DNA of 64,000 nucleotides from Lysobacterales bacterium (GTDB taxonomy: Bacteria; Pseudomonadota; Gammaproteobacteria; Xanthomonadales; SZUA-38). A program made the translations under genes and the position numbers. Within the stretch, counting starts at the first letter, position 1, and the number at the start of each line of letters is the position of its first letter. The DNA is taken from the NCBI GenBank assembly GCA_028285525.1, contig JANQOZ010000093.1:62001-126000 (forward strand), given 5' to 3'. Below are positions 19,369 through 28,957 of the stretch, piece after piece. The notes under the pieces are model-generated. The model made no database searches. It was given only the letters and a program-made list of their open reading frames with translations, and had not been told where the DNA came from.

Positions 19369-20121
19369 ATGCAGGAAGTCCGACAACTTGTCGCAGGTCT
19401 CAAGCGAATCATGAAATCGCGAGGCATCACTTACGCCAGCCTTGCTGAGGCGCTCAGCATCAGCGAAGCCAGCGTCAAAAGGACGTTCTCACAGCAGACC
19501 TTTACGCTGGAGCGGTTGGCCAAAATCTGCGAGGTCCTCGATCTTTCACTCTACGAGCTGACGCGAACGGCAAGACTGGCTGAAGAAAGCCTGCCGGCAC
19601 AGTTGTCAGAAAAACAGGAGTCGGCGCTCGCCGAAAATCCCCAGCTTCTGTGCTACTTCTATCTGCTGCTCAACGGGTGGCGCCCAGCCCGTCTCAAAGG
19701 GCATTTCGGCGTGAGCGCGCCACGGCACACGAAACTCCTGCTGGAGTTGGATCGTCTGGGTCTGATCAGGGTGTTGCAGGGAAATCAGGTTGTGCTTGTG
19801 ACCAGCCGCAACATCGAGTGGCAGCCCGGCGGGCCGGTACGCAGACTTTATGAATCGCTTGTGTTGCGGGAGTTTCTCAACTTTCAATTCAACGGGTCCA
19901 GCGACCGATATCGCTTTGCCTCTGCGGAACTCAGCAGTGCTTCAGCCCAGCTCCTGGCTCGGAAGGTCGATCGTCTTGTGCGCGAGTTCGACGAGATGGC
20001 GGAGCTGGACATGACGCTGCCCGCCGGCAAGAAGTCGGGTGTCGGGCTGCTGATCGCTCAGCGGCCCTGGGCGTTTTGGTCCATTCTGGCCGAGGTTGGC
20101 GCTGACTGGGGCGACGGGTAA
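19369..20121 (+). CDS. XRE-family transcriptional regulator with C-terminal ligand-like domain
   Basis: DNA-binding regulator of 250 residues. Residues about 8-65 form a Cro/C1 helix-turn-helix (YASLAEALSISEASVKRTF ... ICEVLDLSLYEL). A second, MarR-like winged-helix region seems to lie at about 90-140 (FYLLLNGWRPARLKGHFGV ... ELDRLGLIRVLQGNQVVLV). The rest is an alpha/beta domain without a known motif. This two-part architecture is common in uncharacterised gammaproteobacterial regulators. The divergent lipoprotein gene is the obvious candidate target, possibly with autoregulation through the palindrome at 19312. It is directly convergent with the phospholipase-like gene: their stops are adjacent with no spacer. 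Confidence 0.75.
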   Translation: MQEVRQLVAGLKRIMKSRGITYASLAEALSISEASVKRTFSQQTFTLERLAKICEVLDLSLYELTRTARLAEESLPAQLSEKQESALAENPQLLCYFYLLLNGWRPARLKGHFGVSAPRHTKLLLELDRLGLIRVLQGNQVVLVTSRNIEWQPGGPVRRLYESLVLREFLNFQFNGSSDRYRFASAELSSASAQLLARKVDRLVREFDEMAELDMTLPAGKKSGVGLLIAQRPWAFWSILAEVGADWGDG

Positions 20122-20766
20122 TCAACGCCCCACGCTGGTCGGCGGTCCGTCGTATTCGCAGTAGCTGTTCACGTTAGTCACGAAGCGCCCTTCTCCATAC
20201 CGCCTTACCGCCCGATGCATCTGTCCGGCCAGTGCCTTGCAGGAGATGGGATTCGTTGCCCAGCTGATTTTTTCGAGGACGTGCTGATCGCGACACGCCT
20301 GTTCCATTAACTCCTTGAACTCCCGATCACAGTCCTCTCGCTGGTGTCCGTAAGTGGCAGCACCGTGTCGATAACAAAAATCGTGCTGGGTACAGGCGGG
20401 TTCGAACAGCTCTTTGGCCTCGTCCAGGCGCTCGGTCAGCAAATCGACGACCACGGGAATCGAACATCCCAGGGGCTGGTCATTACCGCAGGCGGGCGTC
20501 GGCTTCGTCCAGCCGCGTCGGGCGATGGTGGTGATCTCCGCCATGGCGATGTCACCCGCTTCCGTGGCTAGATGGGTTTTCTCAAGGCTGACGACGCGGG
20601 TGGAGACTTCCTCTCCGTCACTTTTCACGACGCGCACCCTGTCCCCGGGAGCAATGCCGGTGCGAATGAAGTTTTCATAGGGCCGCACAGGCTGGTACGG
20701 CGCACAGCCCCAGAAGCAGAGGCAGCTCACCAACAGGAGTGCCGTTCGAGTCAACGGTGAATTCAC
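20122..20766 (-). CDS. Phospholipase A2-fold lipoprotein
   Basis: Envelope lipoprotein of 214 residues. Lipobox CFWGC puts the lipid on Cys21. After an N-terminal small beta domain (GDRVRVVKSDGEEVSTRVVSL, SH3-like) the protein has the PLA2 catalytic helix ACTQHDFCYRHG: Cys125, His128, Asp129, Cys131. A second helix carries EDCDREF, with Asp147 as the likely partner, and closes with a further Cys (EQAC). These are the hallmark residues of secreted and prokaryotic PLA2. The classical calcium loop (YGCYCG) is not evident before the helix, so activity or metal use may differ. If active it would hydrolyse sn-2 acyl chains, perhaps in envelope remodelling or as an anti-competitor enzyme. Confidence 0.75.
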   Translation of the reverse strand: MNSPLTRTALLLVSCLCFWGCAPYQPVRPYENFIRTGIAPGDRVRVVKSDGEEVSTRVVSLEKTHLATEAGDIAMAEITTIARRGWTKPTPACGNDQPLGCSIPVVVDLLTERLDEAKELFEPACTQHDFCYRHGAATYGHQREDCDREFKELMEQACRDQHVLEKISWATNPISCKALAGQMHRAVRRYGEGRFVTNVNSYCEYDGPPTSVGR

Positions 20767-20873
20767 GACGGGCGATCTTATCAGCGCCCAAACAGCTTCG
20801 GCTAGTTGGTATGTAAACGAAACGGGAGACGATGACGTCCAACCGCTATCACCCTATTCCTAAGGCCCACGCG

Positions 20874-22505
20874 ATGTCGTACCCGCACCCGAGATTACTA
20901 GCGCTCTTAGCCGTGATGGTTCTGGGCACGACGACTTCGTCGATGACTAGCCGGGCGAGCGAAAAGGTCATTGCGAAATCCGCAATGGAATTGGCAAGCG
21001 ACATCAAGGCCGGCCGAATCACCGCCGAAGACGCTGTGCGTGCCAGGCTCACCCGAATCGAAGAGCTAGATCGCTCCGGACCTCAGCTCCAAAGCATCAT
21101 CACCACCAACGGTCAAGCGATGGCCGTCGCAAGGTCGATCGACAAAGCGAGGCAGACGGGTCCGGATCGGGGCGGCCTGCTCCAGGGGGTGCCGGTGCTC
21201 GTGAAAGACAACATCGAGACGCGCGAGATGCCAACCACTGCCGGTTCGCTGGCGCTCATCGACAACAACACCGGACGCGATGCGACGATCGTCGCCCGCC
21301 TGCGGAGTGCAGGTGCCGTGATCCTGGGGAAGACCAACCTGTCCGAGTGGGCAAACTATCGCTCCCAAAACGGCGTCGCAGGATGGAGTGGCGTTGGCGG
21401 CCTCACCCGTAATCCGTTTGACCTCAACCGGAGCGCCGGCGGCTCTTCATCGGGCTCTGCGGTGGCGGTGGCTGCAGGGTTTGCGCCGGTTGCATTGGGT
21501 ACCGAAACCAGCGGTTCTATCGTCTCTCCCGCTGCTTTCATGGGCCTGGTCGGCTTTAAGCCGACGGTCGGGCTTCTCCCTCGCACCCACATTGTGCCGC
21601 TGTCACCGCGGCAGGACGGACCGGGGGTGATCGCCCACACCGTGGAGGACACCGCACTCCTTACAACCATCATGGCAGGAACAGACCCCCAGGACCCGGC
21701 GTCAGCCGAAGCTGACGCCCGGCGGGAGGACTACGTTGCCGCGACCAGGCAAGGTATCGCGTCGATGCGCATCGGCGTTTTCCGATGGGCAGAGGGAGAC
21801 AATCCCGCGGTATCCGAGGCGTTCAACGCCGCCCTCGAGGTTCTGCAGAGCCTGGGCGTCGAGCTCGTCGAGATACCGGACTTCTCGCCGAAACCGGTGT
21901 TGTGGCAAAGCGGGGATCGTGTCCTTCAGGCGGAGTTTAAGGCTGGGCTAAACACCTACCTCGCCTCAGCTGCGCCCGCCGTACGAACGCGCTCGCTTGA
22001 TGAACTGATCAAATTTAACGAGGAACACGCAGACCGCGAGCTGGCGCTGTTCGACCAGGAAATTCTCATCCAGGCGCAGCAAGCCCCTTCAGTAGAAAGC
22101 GATGCGCACCGAGAGGTTGTTGCCGAGCTGGTCTCGGCGGCACGCGAGCACGGTGTCGATAAGCTTCTGAAGGCCAATGAGGTACGACTGCTCGTCATGC
22201 CAACCGCCAAACCCGCAGCACCTATCGATCTGGCGGGAGCGTCTGAGCCTTCCGGCGGTCCGCTGGGCGCTCCCTGGCTACCGGGTATGGCTGGGTATCC
22301 TTTGCTCACAGTGCCGATGGGCGAGCATCTCGGTCTGCCGCTTGGCATCACGTTCGTGGGCACCGCGTGGGATGACGCCGCGGTGCTGCAGGCGGGCGCG
22401 GCTTATCAACGCGCGGCGCCCCATCACTACAACCCCACGTTTACCGCTGGAGATTTTGAGCGTCTGGGGGAAGCCAAGCCTCTGCGGCGTTTCTCGGCTC
22501 AGTAG
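20874..22505 (+). CDS. Amidase signature family hydrolase, exported
   Basis: Amidase of 543 residues. I use the Met at 20874 (MSYPHPRLLALLAV) since it begins a clean signal peptide; the earlier Met at 20832 would put 14 polar residues in front. The Ser-cisSer-Lys triad of the family is present: Lys in GVPVLVKDNIE, the Gly/Ser-rich stretch SAGGSSSGSAVAVAAG, and GTETSGSIVSPA with the nucleophile Ser. The C-terminal part has the usual GAPWLPGMAGYPLLTVPMG. Closest in style to periplasmic AS-family enzymes annotated as glutamyl-tRNA amidotransferase-like; the signal peptide excludes GatA function. Substrate unknown (amide or peptide). No partner genes. Confidence 0.88.
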   Translation: MSYPHPRLLALLAVMVLGTTTSSMTSRASEKVIAKSAMELASDIKAGRITAEDAVRARLTRIEELDRSGPQLQSIITTNGQAMAVARSIDKARQTGPDRGGLLQGVPVLVKDNIETREMPTTAGSLALIDNNTGRDATIVARLRSAGAVILGKTNLSEWANYRSQNGVAGWSGVGGLTRNPFDLNRSAGGSSSGSAVAVAAGFAPVALGTETSGSIVSPAAFMGLVGFKPTVGLLPRTHIVPLSPRQDGPGVIAHTVEDTALLTTIMAGTDPQDPASAEADARREDYVAATRQGIASMRIGVFRWAEGDNPAVSEAFNAALEVLQSLGVELVEIPDFSPKPVLWQSGDRVLQAEFKAGLNTYLASAAPAVRTRSLDELIKFNEEHADRELALFDQEILIQAQQAPSVESDAHREVVAELVSAAREHGVDKLLKANEVRLLVMPTAKPAAPIDLAGASEPSGGPLGAPWLPGMAGYPLLTVPMGEHLGLPLGITFVGTAWDDAAVLQAGAAYQRAAPHHYNPTFTAGDFERLGEAKPLRRFSAQ

Positions 22506-22663
22506 CGGTGCTTGCAACCTGGGCCACGCCACGCCGGTGCAGGCATTCGTCGTTGGCTTAACGTACTCGCCAGATGTGTTGGGCGACACCCGGATTCTTC
22601 TCGGCGATCGACGAGGACCCTATACTCCAGCATGATCCTCGTGCTCTAGGACTAGTACTCACC

Positions 22664-23890
22664 ATGTCCCATAGGAAAATGTTGGCGCTTACGCTGTTCC
22701 TGGCCTTGCAGGCGTTGCAGCTGAACGCTGCACCGTCAGACGCTACGCTGGTGATCAATAGTGTGGTGCACTTCGAAGACTTCCAGAATCGCGAGCCGAT
22801 GCTGCTCGAACTTAGCAACGGGGATCTGCTGGTCTCCGGCTTTCCGCGGCTTCCGCACGAGCCGGCGCGCGCGCCCAGCCTCTGGCGCAGCGGCGACGGC
22901 GGGGAGTCGTGGCAGCGCGTTGACGTCGGTACTCCGGCTGACGGTGCAATTGGCAACTCGGATGTAGACCTGGCGCTTGCACCCGACGACACCATTTATT
23001 TCGTCACCATGGGATTCAACCGCACGACAAGCCGAGGCACCCATGTAGCGGTTGGGGTTAGCAGCGACGATGGAACAAGCTGGACATGGACTCAGCTTAC
23101 CGACCGCGAGCTGGCAGACAGGCCTTGGGTTGTAGTCGCGCCTAGCGGCACGGCGCACGTCGTCTGGAACGACGGTGAGGGCGTGCACCACAAGCTCAGT
23201 AAGGACGGCGGCAAGACCTGGCAAACAAAGCCTCAGGTTCACCCGTCGGGAGGGTCAAGCCACCTGGCAGTAGGACCGAAGGGCGAGCTTGCGGTGAAGC
23301 TGACGCCGCTGTATGCATCGGGCAACCGCTTTGCTGCCCAGGTCGACATGATCGCCGTAAGCACGGACGGGGGTGATACTTGGTCGAAGCATACCCTGCC
23401 CGGTGATCGAGTCTGGCTTCCTGGCGGCGTTCCGCGCTGGGTCGAACCGATAGCCTGGGATGGCGAAGGCGCGCTGTACTACCTGTGGAGCGAGGGCCGA
23501 AGCATGCACCTGGGCCGATCGACCGACCGTGGCGCTGCCTGGGAAAGCTGGCAGATCGCCACCGATTCTGACGTGATGTTCTACCCCTACCTTGCTGCGG
23601 CGGGCCCCAGAGAACTGGTGGCAACCTGGTTCTCCGCAGCGGACGGCAGAGGGCTTCGAGTGGCGGAGGTATCTTTCGTGGACGGTGAGCCACGAGTCTC
23701 ACTTTCTGAGCTTTTACGCTATGAATCGTGGGCCGAAACGGAAGACGGCCGGCAGCGCGACTCCAACGGCGAATATGCACCAATCATCCGGCTCGCTGAC
23801 GGCGACCTTGCCGTGGTCACACCGCTCCAGGATGACCGCGTAGACCGCGTTGGTTTTTCTTTTTGGCGGCTGAAGACGCCGTCCCGGTAG
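22664..23890 (+). CDS. Exported BNR/Asp-box repeat protein (sialidase-like fold)
   Basis: Secreted six-bladed beta-propeller protein of 408 residues. The Met at 22664 (MSHRKMLALTLFLALQALQLNA) gives a proper signal peptide; the longer frame from 22574 is not credible. Five Asp-box motifs (S-x-D-x-G-x-x-W) are visible: SGDGGESW, SSDDGTSW, SKDGGKTW, STDGGDTW and STDRGAAW. The catalytic Arg triad, Tyr and Asp of true sialidases are not evident, so it may be a glycan-binding or uncharacterised propeller and not an active exo-sialidase. It follows the amidase gene on the same strand after about 160 bp. Confidence 0.8.
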   Translation: MSHRKMLALTLFLALQALQLNAAPSDATLVINSVVHFEDFQNREPMLLELSNGDLLVSGFPRLPHEPARAPSLWRSGDGGESWQRVDVGTPADGAIGNSDVDLALAPDDTIYFVTMGFNRTTSRGTHVAVGVSSDDGTSWTWTQLTDRELADRPWVVVAPSGTAHVVWNDGEGVHHKLSKDGGKTWQTKPQVHPSGGSSHLAVGPKGELAVKLTPLYASGNRFAAQVDMIAVSTDGGDTWSKHTLPGDRVWLPGGVPRWVEPIAWDGEGALYYLWSEGRSMHLGRSTDRGAAWESWQIATDSDVMFYPYLAAAGPRELVATWFSAADGRGLRVAEVSFVDGEPRVSLSELLRYESWAETEDGRQRDSNGEYAPIIRLADGDLAVVTPLQDDRVDRVGFSFWRLKTPSR

Positions 23891-24028
23891 CTTCTTGATC
23901 TTGCTGCCCCAACAGCTCACTTTGTTCCTATGACCGCTTGCACACGCCTTGCTTGTGGCTAAGTTTGCGCCGGTAGGCAATTTCCCGACCGTTGCTACAC
24001 TAAAACTGACTTCAAAGGGAGCAACCGC

Positions 24029-27000
24029 ATGCGATGGGCCTTTCTGCTGAGCGCGTTGATCGCGCTTGAGGCGGCTGCCGGCGGCAGCATCGCCTTTCGA
24101 TTTGAGCGGCTGATTCCTGCGCTCCAGCAACCCTGGTATTTTGCCCCGTTCGGTGATCTGGCCGTCGATTCAGACAACTTTGTCTATGTGGTTGAACAGC
24201 AGAACAACCGGGTGCGGAAATTCACCCGTGCCGGTCAGCTGGTCACCACCTTTGGCCAGCCCAGCAGCGGCGACTTGCTGAACCCTCGCGATGTCGCCAT
24301 CGATGAAGCGGGCTTTTTGTACGTCACGGACGGCTTTAATCATCGCGTGGCGGTCTACACAAAAAACGGCGAATTTCTTCGGGCGTTCGGGGAGTTTGGC
24401 GCGGCGCCGGGGCAGTTTGACGTTCCCTTCGGCATTGCTTTTTTTGGCGAGCGCATCTACGTGGCGGATTCGCTGAACCACCGGATCCAGATCCTGGAAG
24501 CTGACGGATCGGTGATCAACACGCTCGGCGGCTCGGGCCCTGGATCTGCCTCCGGCCAGTTTAATGTCCCGGTGGATGTCAGCGTTGCGCCTGACGGCCG
24601 TATCTATGTCGCTGACACGAACAACAGCCGCATTCAGTACTTCGACGCCGCCGGCAATTTTGTCGGGGAGTTTGGCACCGTGGGTACGGGGCCCGGGCAG
24701 TTTGAGGAAATCCGCGGCGTGGAAGTGGACTCCTTTGGCATTGTGTATGCGATCGACGTCGGCGGTCGGGTCCAACGCTTTGATCCAACCGGGCTGTTCC
24801 TGGCAGAGATCACCATGCCGTCGGGCGAACTGCCCTTTAACCTTCCCCGGGGTATCGCCAAAGCCGGCAACGGACGGATTTACGTTCGCGACCTTTACCG
24901 CGTGTCTCAATTCGCGCCAAACGGCGACTTTCTCGACAGCTGGGCGAGCGTCGGCGACGACCTTGGGCAATTTAACTTTCCCCTGGGAATCGATGCCAAT
25001 AGTGATGGACAGCTTTTTGTTGCCGACCAGTTCAACCATCGTCTAGTCGAACTCGACCCCACGGGTAGCCCGATCAGCGCGATCGGTAGTCGTGGCACGG
25101 GGCCCCTCGAATTTGAGCGGCCCATTGACCTGGCAGTCAACGGGCTCAATCAGATTGTGGTGGCCGACCTCGAAAACCATCGCGTCCAGGTTATCGGTTC
25201 CGATTTTCTGCCGATCAGGAGCTTTGGTGATTTCGGCACCGGGCCCGGCCAGTTCAATCTGCCTTTTGGTGTGGCGATTGGCGCCGGAAATACCGTCTAC
25301 GTGTCAGATAGCGGCAATCACCGCATTCAACAGTTCCAGGGCGATGGCACCTTTCTGCGAGAGTGGGGCAGCGAGGGCACCGCCGACGGCCAGTTCCGTG
25401 AACCGGGTCCCCTGGCCATCGATAGCGACGGAAACCTGTTCGTCGCGGACCGACTGAACCATCGCATCCAGAAATTCGCTCCCGATGGCGCGCACCTCCT
25501 GAGCTTCGGGTCTTTAGGTAATGCCAACGGGGAGTTCAACGTTCCCGAAGCGTTGGGCTTTGATGCTAACGGACTGCTGTTCGTAGCCGATACGCTCAAC
25601 AACCGATATCAGGCGTTTACCGTCACCGGTGAATACCTCGGCAAGTTTGAACAGCCCGGCATTGAGCCTGGGCAGGTCACCCGTCCAGGCGGTATTTACT
25701 TTGACGACAACCAAAACGTGTTTATGGTCGGCGCACGCAACAACCGCCTGCAGCGTTTCAGCCGCCTGGAGCAGCTGCCCGACACCAAGGTGGTGATTGT
25801 CGCCGGCGGTGGCCCCTACCCTGGCAACCCGCTCTGGGACGCCACCCAGGTGAACGCCAATTTCGCGTACCGCACGCTGGTGGTGCGAGGGTTCAGCAAG
25901 GACACCATTCAGTACCTCTCACCGGACGTCAATCTGGACATCGACCAAAACGGACTCGCTGACGACGTGGACGAAGCGCCGACGGCAGCTGCGCTCGGGC
26001 GTGCCATCGATGAATTTGCCGACGATGCCGCCAACCTGCTGCTCTACCTGGTGGACCATGGCGGCGAGAACACTTTCCGGTTGACGGAAGCCGAGGTGCT
26101 GGGCGCCGAAACCCTGGGTCAATGGGTGGATGACTGGCAGGCCGCCCGGCCGGGTTCTCGCGTCACGGTTATCTACGACGCGTGCCAGTCGGGCTCCTTT
26201 ATGGACGAGCTGCGCAACCCGGCTTTTGATCGGGTACTGATCACGTCGTCAGAGGCCGAAGAAAACGCCTATTTTGTTTCCCAGGGGGCGCTGTCGTTTT
26301 CCAATCGCTTCTGGACGGGGATTTTTAATGGGGCCACCGTTGGCGAAGCGTTTGAGGCGTCTGCTACCGCCACCAGCGCCTCTTTTCCGCTGCAGACTCC
26401 CCTGCTGGACGCTGACGGCAATGGCGTGTTCAACAGCCCGGAAGACCGCGCCGCGGTGCTATCCACGCTGATTGGCTCGGGCGGATCCGATACATCGGAT
26501 GCCCCATTGCTGGGTTCGGTGTCTCTGCCGCAGACGATTTCGTCCGGCTCCGTTGCGACGCTGATCGCTGAGGGCGTTGTCGATGCTGACGGAATCGCCC
26601 GCGTCTGGGCCGTGCTCCGCCCGCCAGGTTTTGTCCCCGCATCACCCGACAACCCGGTGCAGGACCTTCCGACAATCGACCTGATCAACCAGTCAGGCAC
26701 TGATGATTACGAGCTGGAATTCTCGGGTTTCACCGATGTCGGCACCTACCAGCTGGCGGTTCACGCCCAGGATCGGCTTGGGAATATCTCTGCTCCTGCG
26801 CTCACCTCGGTCACGGTCGACAACCCGGTGCGGCGCCGGGCGATCGTGGTTCACGGTGGTGACGTGTCGGAAGCAGCGTTTGCCGCCCGCCAGGGCAATG
26901 CAGGGTTAGCTGTCGCAGCCCTATCCATCCAGGGCTATGGCGCAGACGGCGTGTCCTGCTCTGATTCAAGCTGCGACGATATTTTTTATCTCAGCAACGC

Positions 27001-27868
27001 CGCGGTCCCCGGCACTGACGGCACGTCTACACGGACCAACCTGGAATTTGCGCTCACCACCTGGGGCACTGACGATGTGCAGGACCTTACGGTGTATTTC
27101 GTCGGACCCCGCGATGGCAATACGCTGGTGCTAAGCGATTCGGACTCGGTCTCATTGACCGACCTGGATGGTTTGCTCGACAACGTTCAAACGGCAGTCC
27201 CCGGTGTCCTGACGATTGTGATCGACGCTGACAGCAGCGAGGACATCGTGACCGCTCTTACGCCCGACGCCTCTCAGACTCGTTACCTGATCTCGAGCAC
27301 GGAGGACGGCGACGAGGCGATCAACCTGTCAGGCGGTGAGGTTTCTTTCTCTCAGTTTTTCTGGACGCAGGTCCTGAACGGCGCGCGCCTGCGAGCGGCG
27401 TTTGTCCTGGCCCGCAACGCCGTCCTGTTCAACCAGAGCGCTCAGCTGGACAGCAACGGCAACGGGGTCAGCAACGACCTCACCGACGGCGTCGGGCCTC
27501 AGGACTACTTTATCGGTTCAGGGGTGGCGCTGGCGGGCGACGATCCGTTTGTCGGTGGGCTGGCGGTGGACAGTGTGCTGGCGTCAGACTTCGAAACGGT
27601 CTCCGTCTCGCAGGTCACGAGCACCGGCACGGTGGATCGGGTTGTGCTGGTCGTGGGCAGGCCCGATGGAAGTGTGGTCAGCCAGCCCTTGCCGAAGAAC
27701 GGTGATGCGTTTGAGGACCGAAGTTTCGCGCTATGTGGCCAGGCCGGGGATTACGCCGTTTCGGCTTTTGCCGTGGATACGGATGGAAACGTGTCGCTTC
27801 CCACTTCGGCAGTCGCGAGTCGGGCGACCGCCTGCGACGACTTTTTCTTCTTTTCTGGTTTCGAATAA
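24029..27868 (+). CDS. NHL-repeat propeller with tandem caspase-like domains (second inactive)
   Basis: Exported protein of 1279 residues. After the signal peptide, residues about 35-580 hold some ten or more NHL repeats (for example GQFNVPVDVSVAPDGRIYVAD), forming one or two propellers. A caspase/C13-like peptidase domain follows at about 595-815, with LYLVDHGGEN (His677) and VIYDACQSGSF (Cys719), the expected dyad. An Ig-like linker then leads to a second copy at about 930-1170. There the same strands read YFVGPRDGN (Pro1027 for His) and VIDADSSED (Asp1068 for Cys), so it should be catalytically dead. Both copies end with similar helices (SFSNRFWTGIFNGA versus SFSQFFWTQVLNGA). The C-terminus is FFSGFE, the shared motif. 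A substrate-binding pseudo-protease is my inference for copy two. Confidence 0.8.
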   Translation: MRWAFLLSALIALEAAAGGSIAFRFERLIPALQQPWYFAPFGDLAVDSDNFVYVVEQQNNRVRKFTRAGQLVTTFGQPSSGDLLNPRDVAIDEAGFLYVTDGFNHRVAVYTKNGEFLRAFGEFGAAPGQFDVPFGIAFFGERIYVADSLNHRIQILEADGSVINTLGGSGPGSASGQFNVPVDVSVAPDGRIYVADTNNSRIQYFDAAGNFVGEFGTVGTGPGQFEEIRGVEVDSFGIVYAIDVGGRVQRFDPTGLFLAEITMPSGELPFNLPRGIAKAGNGRIYVRDLYRVSQFAPNGDFLDSWASVGDDLGQFNFPLGIDANSDGQLFVADQFNHRLVELDPTGSPISAIGSRGTGPLEFERPIDLAVNGLNQIVVADLENHRVQVIGSDFLPIRSFGDFGTGPGQFNLPFGVAIGAGNTVYVSDSGNHRIQQFQGDGTFLREWGSEGTADGQFREPGPLAIDSDGNLFVADRLNHRIQKFAPDGAHLLSFGSLGNANGEFNVPEALGFDANGLLFVADTLNNRYQAFTVTGEYLGKFEQPGIEPGQVTRPGGIYFDDNQNVFMVGARNNRLQRFSRLEQLPDTKVVIVAGGGPYPGNPLWDATQVNANFAYRTLVVRGFSKDTIQYLSPDVNLDIDQNGLADDVDEAPTAAALGRAIDEFADDAANLLLYLVDHGGENTFRLTEAEVLGAETLGQWVDDWQAARPGSRVTVIYDACQSGSFMDELRNPAFDRVLITSSEAEENAYFVSQGALSFSNRFWTGIFNGATVGEAFEASATATSASFPLQTPLLDADGNGVFNSPEDRAAVLSTLIGSGGSDTSDAPLLGSVSLPQTISSGSVATLIAEGVVDADGIARVWAVLRPPGFVPASPDNPVQDLPTIDLINQSGTDDYELEFSGFTDVGTYQLAVHAQDRLGNISAPALTSVTVDNPVRRRAIVVHGGDVSEAAFAARQGNAGLAVAALSIQGYGADGVSCSDSSCDDIFYLSNAAVPGTDGTSTRTNLEFALTTWGTDDVQDLTVYFVGPRDGNTLVLSDSDSVSLTDLDGLLDNVQTAVPGVLTIVIDADSSEDIVTALTPDASQTRYLISSTEDGDEAINLSGGEVSFSQFFWTQVLNGARLRAAFVLARNAVLFNQSAQLDSNGNGVSNDLTDGVGPQDYFIGSGVALAGDDPFVGGLAVDSVLASDFETVSVSQVTSTGTVDRVVLVVGRPDGSVVSQPLPKNGDAFEDRSFALCGQAGDYAVSAFAVDTDGNVSLPTSAVASRATACDDFFFFSGFE

Positions 27869-27952
27869 ACGACGGGGAGAGTTGTATCGGTCACGTTAGC
27901 CACCACCTGTGAGCTAACGTTCTCGCATCACCGGAAAGTCACCGGCATTTCC

Positions 27953-28957
27953 ATGAGCACATCCTTCGAAGCCCGACTGCAGGCCATCATTGGTGGCAAA
28001 ACGAAACCTGTTGGCTCGCTGGGCCGAATCGAAGCGCTGGCGATGCAGATCGCCAAGCTGCAGGAAACCGATCAACCCGATACGTCGTCCTGCGGTCTGA
28101 CGCTGTTCGCCGGCGATCACGGAATGGCGCTCGCGGGCGTTTCCGCGTATCCCCAGTCGGTGACCCGCCAGATGCTGCTGAACTTTCTCTCCGGCGGCGC
28201 TGCAGCCAATGTATTTGCCGACGTGCTGGGTGTATCGATGCAGGTCGTGGACGCAGGTGTTGCCGGTGAACCGGTGAATCATCCGGAGCTGCTTTCCCGG
28301 CGGATACGGGGCGGCACGAACGACGCCATCGAAGGCCCGGCCATGACGCCCGATGAATTTGACCGGGCGCTCGCGGCAGGACGTTTGCTCGGCGAGCAGG
28401 CTGACGATCCGGTTGTTGCGTTCGGAGACATGGGCATCGGCAATACCGCTGCATCAAGTCTTGTAACGGCAAAACTTACGGGTGCCGACGTGGGTGACCT
28501 GACCGGCCGGGGCACCGGACTCGACGACGAAGGGCTTAAACGAAAGCGCTCGCTGCTGCAGCGCGCCGCGGCTCGAACGGAAACACACCTCACCGCGCGG
28601 GATGCGCTCCGTGAGTATGCGGGCTTTGAGATGGTGATGATCGCGGGAGCGATGCTGGGGGCTGCTCGCGCGCGCCGCCTGGTTCTGGTTGACGGATTTA
28701 TCTGCTCAGCGGCCGCGTTGGCTGCGCTGGGCATCGACCCCGACATCAAAGATGCGCTGGTCTTTGCACACCGCTCGGCGGAGAGCGGCCATGCGCCCCT
28801 GCTTGCGGCACTCAATGGTGATCCCCTGCTCGACCTGGGGCTGAGGCTGGGAGAAGGCACCGGTGCGCTGCTGGTCTGGCCACTCGTGAAGGCGGCTGGA
28901 GCGTTTTTGACGGATATGGCCAGCTTTGACTCGGCGGGGGTCTCCGGTCCAGCGTGA
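27953..28957 (+). CDS. cobT: Nicotinate-nucleotide:dimethylbenzimidazole phosphoribosyltransferase
   Basis: CobT activates the lower-ligand base: nicotinate mononucleotide plus 5,6-dimethylbenzimidazole gives alpha-ribazole 5'-phosphate. The 334-residue length fits. Family features: KPxGSLGRIEALA near the N-terminus, LFAGDHGMALAGVSAYP, VDAGVAGE, and FGDMGIGNTAASS. It begins cobT-cobS-cobC: its TGA overlaps the GTG start of cobS. No cobalamin riboswitch is seen in the 84 bp before it. No corrin-ring genes are present here, so the cluster supports salvage or final assembly in the nucleotide-loop branch. Confidence 0.95.
   Translation: MSTSFEARLQAIIGGKTKPVGSLGRIEALAMQIAKLQETDQPDTSSCGLTLFAGDHGMALAGVSAYPQSVTRQMLLNFLSGGAAANVFADVLGVSMQVVDAGVAGEPVNHPELLSRRIRGGTNDAIEGPAMTPDEFDRALAAGRLLGEQADDPVVAFGDMGIGNTAASSLVTAKLTGADVGDLTGRGTGLDDEGLKRKRSLLQRAAARTETHLTARDALREYAGFEMVMIAGAMLGAARARRLVLVDGFICSAAALAALGIDPDIKDALVFAHRSAESGHAPLLAALNGDPLLDLGLRLGEGTGALLVWPLVKAAGAFLTDMASFDSAGVSGPA

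Noticed and set aside
20874-22505. GatA subunit of glutamyl-tRNA amidotransferase
   Set aside because: It has an export signal and stands alone; the amidase signature is shared by many unrelated hydrolases.
27869-27952. Cobalamin riboswitch before cobT
   Set aside because: Only 84 bp and no recognisable B12 box or long folded leader; cobT is probably expressed constitutively or by another control.
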